This document shows, one piece after another, positions 58,902-64,000 of a stretch of DNA of 64,000 nt. The translations under genes and the position numbers were made by a program. The stretch spans positions 39,235,825 through 39,299,824 of the forward strand of contig CP141153.1 of the NCBI GenBank assembly GCA_035233585.1, written 5' to 3'. The notes below the pieces were generated by a model that saw only the letters and a list, made by a program, of their open reading frames with translations, did not search any database and had not been told where the DNA came from. Every line of letters begins with the position of its first letter. Position 1 is the stretch's first letter. The stretch comes from Antiaris toxicaria. Its lineage: Eukaryota > Streptophyta > Magnoliopsida > Rosales > Moraceae.

Positions 58902-59895
58902 AAATTTGAAATTTGAAATTTGAAATTCGAATTTTAAAATTGAATTTGAAATTTGAAATTCCACAAGGTTTGAAATTCGAATTTGAGTTGGATTTGGAGA
59001 GGATAATCTTGTTAGAATCCTACTTGAATTTTGAATCTAAATCCCAACAAAAGTGGACGAAATTATTGAGGATAATCCTCAATGGAATTTCGGTTTTTTG
59101 TGGATAAGGTTCACTGGAAAATTCAAGCTTCAAACCTAGTTGAATTTGGAATCTCTCCTTCCCTGAAAAGTGGCCGAAATTAGGGAGAAAATCTCCTAGG
59201 AAATTCGGTTATTTTTGGATAAGGTTGAGATAAGATTCAAGCTTGAAAATCCTAGTGGAATTTTGATTCTCCCTTATCCTAAAAGTGGTCGAATTATTGG
59301 AGGAAAAATCTCCTTGGAAATTTCAGATTTTTTGGTTGAAAAAGAGAGATAAAATTCTAGTTAAAATCTTGTTTAGATTTGGATTGGATTTATCATAAGA
59401 AAACCGAATTTTTTGTTGAGATTCTCCCTTGGAAAAATTTAGATTTTATGGATATGGATAAGGGAAAATATCTTTTCCTAATCCAATTCAAATTCAGAGA
59501 ATCACCTCATGCATGTCTATAAATAGAGGTCCTGCCACTCCAGTTCTCTCAGACCACAGACTCTCAGGTGAGCAGGCTTATTGTTGCACAGCTCATCGTG
59601 ACAATTAAGTTCTTTAGCGATCTGGGTGGTCGGAAGAAGACTAGCAGTGCTAGCATACCGATCGAGGTTCAGAGTGCCCACACACTCAGCCATTCTGGAA
59701 TTAGAGAATAGTAGAGAAGGCTAGTTGGTTGAAGACTCCGGTCATTCTCCTCCTGCAAGATTGGCGTCCTTGAGGTATGAGTTTTAATTGTTGTTGGTTT
59801 ATTGTATATGGCATCATGAGATATTTAACGATCTAAAAATTTTTATTGTTCCGCTGCGCCACTCTGATACGTTTTTTCCGATTTATTTTCCTTCA
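57511..59895 (+). repeat. C3 middle LTR (shared)
   Basis: TGTTAGGAAACG ... TTCCTTCA, 2385 bp. It keeps the 229-bp stretch missing from the first LTR. It contains the AAATTTG block (58806-58965). Confidence 0.95.
59518..59526 (+). promoter_or_regulatory. TATA box of C3 middle LTR
   Basis: TATAAATAG, the canonical form; it would drive the second unit. Confidence 0.7.
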
Positions 59896-59897
59896 AT

Positions 59898-59910
59898 TGG
59901 TATTAGAGCC
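59898..59910 (+). promoter_or_regulatory. C3 second-unit primer binding site
   Basis: TGGTATTAGAGCC, one C-to-T change from the tRNA-iMet complement. Confidence 0.9.
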
Positions 59911-61825
59911 ATCTCATGGCTATGCCATGTACATAAATTAGACAATTACTTAGTCTTTTTATTTATGTATGGATTTGATATTTAGAGAGTGGCATTCTAG
60001 GGTTCCTTTATGTTGTTATCATGGATTATGTATAAAGTATGTGGTTATTTTAATTTTCTGAATTATTATAAGCATACTTGTTTATACCGGTTATGGTTCC
60101 TTAGAATTTAGAAAAATTGTATCTAGGAATTTTTATGTAACCATAGGAGCAGTTTATTAACACTGTAATTTTCCCATGGATTTTAATTTCTGTCTCTTAG
60201 AATTTTTACGGTTAGAATTTTTTGTACACCAGAAACGGTTTAGGAATTTTTATGTAATTATTCTTGGAGGAGATTGAAGATTGAAGACCGTAATTTATTT
60301 TTTCCCAAAAGTTAAATTTGATTTAAAGATTGAAATTTTGATTGTGTGGAAAATTTCAATTTAATTGGGATTCAAATTAATTTTTGGAGATCCTAATAGG
60401 TAAATTGGAATATGACACGAAAATCGAGACACGACCCCTCGGGATAGGCCGACGGGCCTTGGTGAGGCTGTAGCCCCTGCCCTCGGGCAGGATGGGGCTG
60501 CGGCAGCCCCTGTGCAGGCCTACACCACCCACGGTCGCAGGCTTGGCCTGCAGCCAGGGGTGGCCGTGGCCTGCCCAAGGCTGGCCGCAGCCTGGGCGTG
60601 CAGCCTGCCGGCTGCTGCGTCCAGCCTGGGCGTGCAGCCCGGCGCTGCAGGCTTGGCCGGCAGCCCGGCAGGGCTGCACATGGGGGCGGCCGTGGGCTGC
60701 TAGCCCCTCCGGGGCTGGTGGCTATCCACGGCGGCGGTCCGACGATCCAAAAAAAAAAATCAGAAAATTTTGATTTTTAAATTTTAGATTTAATTTTAAA
60801 TCATTTTTTAAAATATGTAATTAAAATTTTTAAATTACATATTATTACACATGATGTTTAAAATTGTTTAAAATTTAAATTTGAAATTTAAATTTGAAAT
60901 TCGAATTTGGAATTTGGATTTGAAATTTAAATTTTTGGATATTTAAATTTTAAATAATTCTTGGGATGAGAAATAAATGGAGAGGCTACATAAAGATGGA
61001 TACAAGAAGGTGGAACAGAATTCAAGACCCAAAAAATGCTTTGGTTAGAATTTTGTAATCTTTATTTTCTTTGTTCTAGGATGGAACCATAGCTTGGTTG
61101 TTCTGTCAATTATTTTTTCTGTGATATGTCATGGATGTATAAATATGTATTGATGGATGTTTTATATGCATATTTGATAACATGTCATATAGGATAGGTG
61201 AGTGTCGCTCATACTATATTGATCATACATAATTTGTCAAAACTTGCATGTTTTTCAAAATATTGAGTGGGAGAGGGTTTCAAACAAAACCCACGGCCTC
61301 CATTGTTGATCCATATGTGAAAGCATGGTAACGCCTCGCGTCAGTTCTGCCCTGACCACACCCCTCGGTAGGTGTTTACCGCCGCCGGTATACTAGATTG
61401 GATCTCCTATGTGGAAAACGTGTTCGGGTACGATCCTATTCATGACCACCCCTCGGTGGCTTGGTAGGACGTGGATCGGGCTACGTAAACAATGGTTATA
61501 CACTCAAGACTCGTTTAGTTATTAACCTTCCCTAGAAGCTCTGTTAACTAAACTGGTGGCCAAATAAGCGGTTATTAATATATGTCTTAATCTTGGAGGA
61601 TTTAAGGCAACATATATTAATTGGACGGGGTCCATGTTCCGGCTATTTGTTCTCATGACCACTCCTCGGTGGCTTGGGGCAATGGGTGCTGAGAATTACC
61701 GTTGTAATGCTACATGTTTTTCAAGTTTCATGTAGGAACATACTTGTATGTTTTATTTGCTAAATTATCTGTATATTTGCTTGGGCTTTGTAATGATGTC
61801 TAGTATAATTTTATTTCGGTTCAAA
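59911..61825 (+). other. C3 second-unit long leader
   Basis: Parallels 51654-53521 but is 47 bp longer overall, mainly because the first unit lost a block corresponding to about 60985-61030. GC island at about 60430-60745; hairpins at 61446-61459 and 61659-61672 (the latter with one changed base). Confidence 0.85.
60430..60745 (+). other. GC-rich island in second copia leader
   Basis: Same island as 52170-52480, with an extra GC-rich repeat around 60640-60665 and a missing block near its end. Confidence 0.82.
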
Positions 61826-64000
61826 ATGTCACCGACACCCCTCATTTCAATACTTACTGAAAATAAGTTGAATGGCGACAATTATAAAGATTGGAAAAGA
61901 AATCTATTAATAGTTCTCAACTGCGAGAGACACAAGTTCGTGCTGGACGAACCATGCCCACCTGGGCCCAAACCTAACACACCACTTGAGGAGGTCTCGG
62001 TTGCCTATAATCGTTGGAGAGAATCCAATGAGATAGCTCGATGCTACATCCTTGCTAGCATGACGAGTGCTTTACAAAAGCAGCATGAGACTTATCAAGT
62101 TGCTGGGGAGATCATGGAAAATCTGGAGGACATGTTCGGAGGCCAAGAAAAATTGGCTCGACAGTCCGTTATCACCAGCATTATGAACTCCAAGCAAAAG
62201 GCGAGTACTCCGGTGAAGGACCATATGATCACTCTAATGGGATTCTTCGCTGAGGCTGCCAAGAATGGTGCTGAGTTGGACTACAACACCCAGATTGAGA
62301 TGGTGTTCAAGACTCTGTCTAAAGATTTTGTTGGGTTTAAGGCCGCATACAATCTGGCGACAAAGGAGTTAGGACTAACCGAGCTCATGAAGCAACTACA
62401 GGCTTATGAGCGGATGATCAGGGATGAGGATGTGGTCCGACCTAAAGGTGAGGCCAATTTGGCGGAATCTTCCAATCCCTCACGGAAGAGGAAGAGGCCA
62501 AATAAGAAGCAAGTGGCTTCTAGTTCTTCTAACCCTCCTGTCTCAGACGGGAAGAAGAAGAAGAAGAACAAGAAGCCAAAGGACCCTAAAAAGTCCAAAT
62601 GCTTCCATTGTGGGAAGGTAGGTCACTTTAAGAAGGCTTGCCGGGAATTCCTAGCCGCCAAGGGCAAGGAAGGTAAGGAACTTCATTACCTGGAAGCGTG
62701 TTTGGTGGAAGAATCGAAAGACACTTGGGTCATTGATTCGGGCGCCACTAATCATGTGTGTGTTTCTATGCAGGGGTTCGTGGAAAGGAGAAGTCTACAT
62801 GATAGGAGCCTCTCGTTGCGGACTGGAGATGGTAGCTTTGTGGTGGCTGAAGCACTGGGAGATGTTTATCTTTATTTTGATCAATTTAGGTTTATTTTGT
62901 TGAAAGACTGTTTTTATGTTCCTAATTTTAGGAGGAACCTTATATCGGTAGCTTGTTTAATAAAGGATTCTTATTCAGTTTCTTTTAGTAAAAGAGTTGA
63001 TATTCGTAGAAATAAGTCTTTTATCTGTTCTGGATGGATGGATGGAAACCTATATTTGATCAAACCAAAGATGTACTCACTGCTTGACACTGAATTAATT
63101 GATAACTCTAAAAGGTTGAAAGCTTCTCACTCTAACAAGGCATATCTTTGGCATTTAAGACTTGGTCATATTAATCAGGATAGGATTCAAAGATTGGTGA
63201 ATGACGGTCCTCTGGAATCTTTAGAAGAGGTACGACTTCCCCAATGTGAGTCATGTCTAGAGGGTAAAATGACTAAGAGGTCTTTTGGAGCTAAGGGTAC
63301 AAGGGCTCAGGAGCTCTTAGAAATTGTGCATACTGACGTATGTGGCCCCATGAACGTCACAGCACGAGGAGGGTTCGAGTATTATGTTTCTTTTATAGAT
63401 GATTACTCGAGGTATGGATATGTGTATCAGATGCACCGCAAGAGCGAAACCTTTGACAAGTTCAAAGAGTATCGTGCGGAAGTGGAAAAGCAGTTGGATA
63501 AATCCATAAAGACACTTCGATCTGATCGAGGTGGCGAATATCTCTCTGATGAATTTCTAGGACATCTTGTAGAGAACGGTATTTTATCCCAATTGACTGC
63601 ACCTGGTACTCCACAACAGAATGGTGTAGTCGAAAGGAGAAACAGGACCTTCTTGGATATGATACGGTCCATGATGAGTTATTCAACGCTGCCATTATCA
63701 TTTTGGGGATATGCTTTACAAACGGCGTGCTATATTCTGAACCAGGTTCTAAGCAAATCAATTCCCAGAACTCCGTATGAATTGTGGCGTGGCAGGAAGC
63801 CCTCCCTTGGACATATGAGAATATGGGGCTGCCCGGCACTTATACTGGATGGGGATGCGAAAAAGTTGGAACCAAGATCAGAATTGTGCATGTTTGTAGG
63901 GTATCCAAAAGGAACAAAAGGAGGTCTGTTCTATAACCCGAAGGAACAAAAAGTCATTGTCTCAACCCATGCGACATTCTTGGAGGAAAGTCACATGAAT
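61826..64000 (+). CDS. C3 second-unit gag-pol, open frame, runs off window
   Basis: Reading from the ATG at 61826, 725 codons are open to the last base of the window, with the same spacing as the first unit (constant offset of 8304 and no net indel). It encodes Gag, zinc knuckle CFHCGKVGHFKKAC, protease DSGATNHVC, the pre-integrase zinc region, and the integrase core with Asp at 63335, Asp at 63524 (SDRGGEY) and Glu at 63632 (QQNGVVERR). The codons that are stops in the first unit at 54611 and 54770 are Tyr here. The key motifs match the family consensus better than the first unit. RT and RNase H lie beyond the window, so overall integrity is unknown; this is the only apparently functional coding frame in the window. 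Confidence 0.93.
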   Translation, partial: MSPTPLISILTENKLNGDNYKDWKRNLLIVLNCERHKFVLDEPCPPGPKPNTPLEEVSVAYNRWRESNEIARCYILASMTSALQKQHETYQVAGEIMENLEDMFGGQEKLARQSVITSIMNSKQKASTPVKDHMITLMGFFAEAAKNGAELDYNTQIEMVFKTLSKDFVGFKAAYNLATKELGLTELMKQLQAYERMIRDEDVVRPKGEANLAESSNPSRKRKRPNKKQVASSSSNPPVSDGKKKKKNKKPKDPKKSKCFHCGKVGHFKKACREFLAAKGKEGKELHYLEACLVEESKDTWVIDSGATNHVCVSMQGFVERRSLHDRSLSLRTGDGSFVVAEALGDVYLYFDQFRFILLKDCFYVPNFRRNLISVACLIKDSYSVSFSKRVDIRRNKSFICSGWMDGNLYLIKPKMYSLLDTELIDNSKRLKASHSNKAYLWHLRLGHINQDRIQRLVNDGPLESLEEVRLPQCESCLEGKMTKRSFGAKGTRAQELLEIVHTDVCGPMNVTARGGFEYYVSFIDDYSRYGYVYQMHRKSETFDKFKEYRAEVEKQLDKSIKTLRSDRGGEYLSDEFLGHLVENGILSQLTAPGTPQQNGVVERRNRTFLDMIRSMMSYSTLPLSFWGYALQTACYILNQVLSKSIPRTPYELWRGRKPSLGHMRIWGCPALILDGDAKKLEPRSELCMFVGYPKGTKGGLFYNPKEQKVIVSTHATFLEESHMN

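Larger units (their letters stand above)
49480..64000 (+). mobile_element. C3: Ty1/copia tandem array (LTR-internal-LTR-internal), runs off window
   Basis: LTR 49480-51638, PBS 51641-51653, leader, gag-pol 53522-57496, PPT 57496-57510, LTR 57511-59895, then a second PBS (59898-59910), leader and gag-pol (from 61826). The middle LTR therefore serves as 3' LTR of the first unit and 5' LTR of the second. Gag resembles the Angela/Tork group (KLNGDNYKDWKRN), and LTRs of 2.2-2.4 kb fit, but the lineage is tentative. It is inserted in the RT of G3. A tandem array of this sort usually forms by unequal recombination between LTRs. Confidence 0.93.

Overview
This is plant nuclear DNA made almost entirely of nested LTR retrotransposons. 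I see no host gene, tRNA, rRNA, CRISPR array or bacterial feature. The evidence for a plant is the tRNA-iMet primer binding sites (TGGTATCAGAGC), Ty3/gypsy elements of the Tekay/Del chromovirus type, an Athila-type RT fragment, and Ty1/copia elements resembling the Angela/Tork group. The species cannot be named from the sequence; it looks like a repeat-rich heterochromatic region of a flowering plant.

Layout from left to right. (1) 1-2746 is the end of a plus-strand gypsy LTR. It lies in a second, older gypsy LTR fragment (2747-3174, resuming at 18177-18417). (2) 3180-18171 is a complete minus-strand gypsy element (G1) with two 4427-bp LTRs and an exact 5-bp target duplication, ATGTT. Its genes are heavily mutated. 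(3) 18418-41817 is a minus-strand copia element (C2), truncated in gag. It is split by a second gypsy element, G2 (19946-38982). G2's 5' LTR contains a 4670-bp solo LTR of a third gypsy family (31363-36032, target duplication ACATC). The left C2/G2 junction carries a 1428-bp tandem duplication. (4) 41818-43039 is an Athila-type pol fragment, the oldest layer visible here, with another copia LTR beside it (43040-44524). (5) 44525-49479 is the 3' part of a third gypsy element, G3. It is cut in its RT by (6) a plus-strand copia tandem array (49480 to the window end) arranged LTR-internal-LTR-internal.

Within elements the genes follow the usual retrotransposon cycle: Gag particle, protease, reverse transcriptase/RNase H, integrase. 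G1 and G2 are unusual. Both carry an additional gag-like ORF with an acidic tail (ORF-A) between the PBS and the ordinary gag-pol. All gypsy LTR families in the window also share a splice-donor-like motif (CAG|GTAAG or a near variant) about 320-415 bp from the LTR end. G1 has a plausible acceptor just upstream of its ordinary gag. Together these suggest, as inference only, a two-message expression scheme. The second copia copy (61826 to the end) is the only long, undamaged coding frame. The first copia copy is the same frame broken by exactly three nonsense codons.
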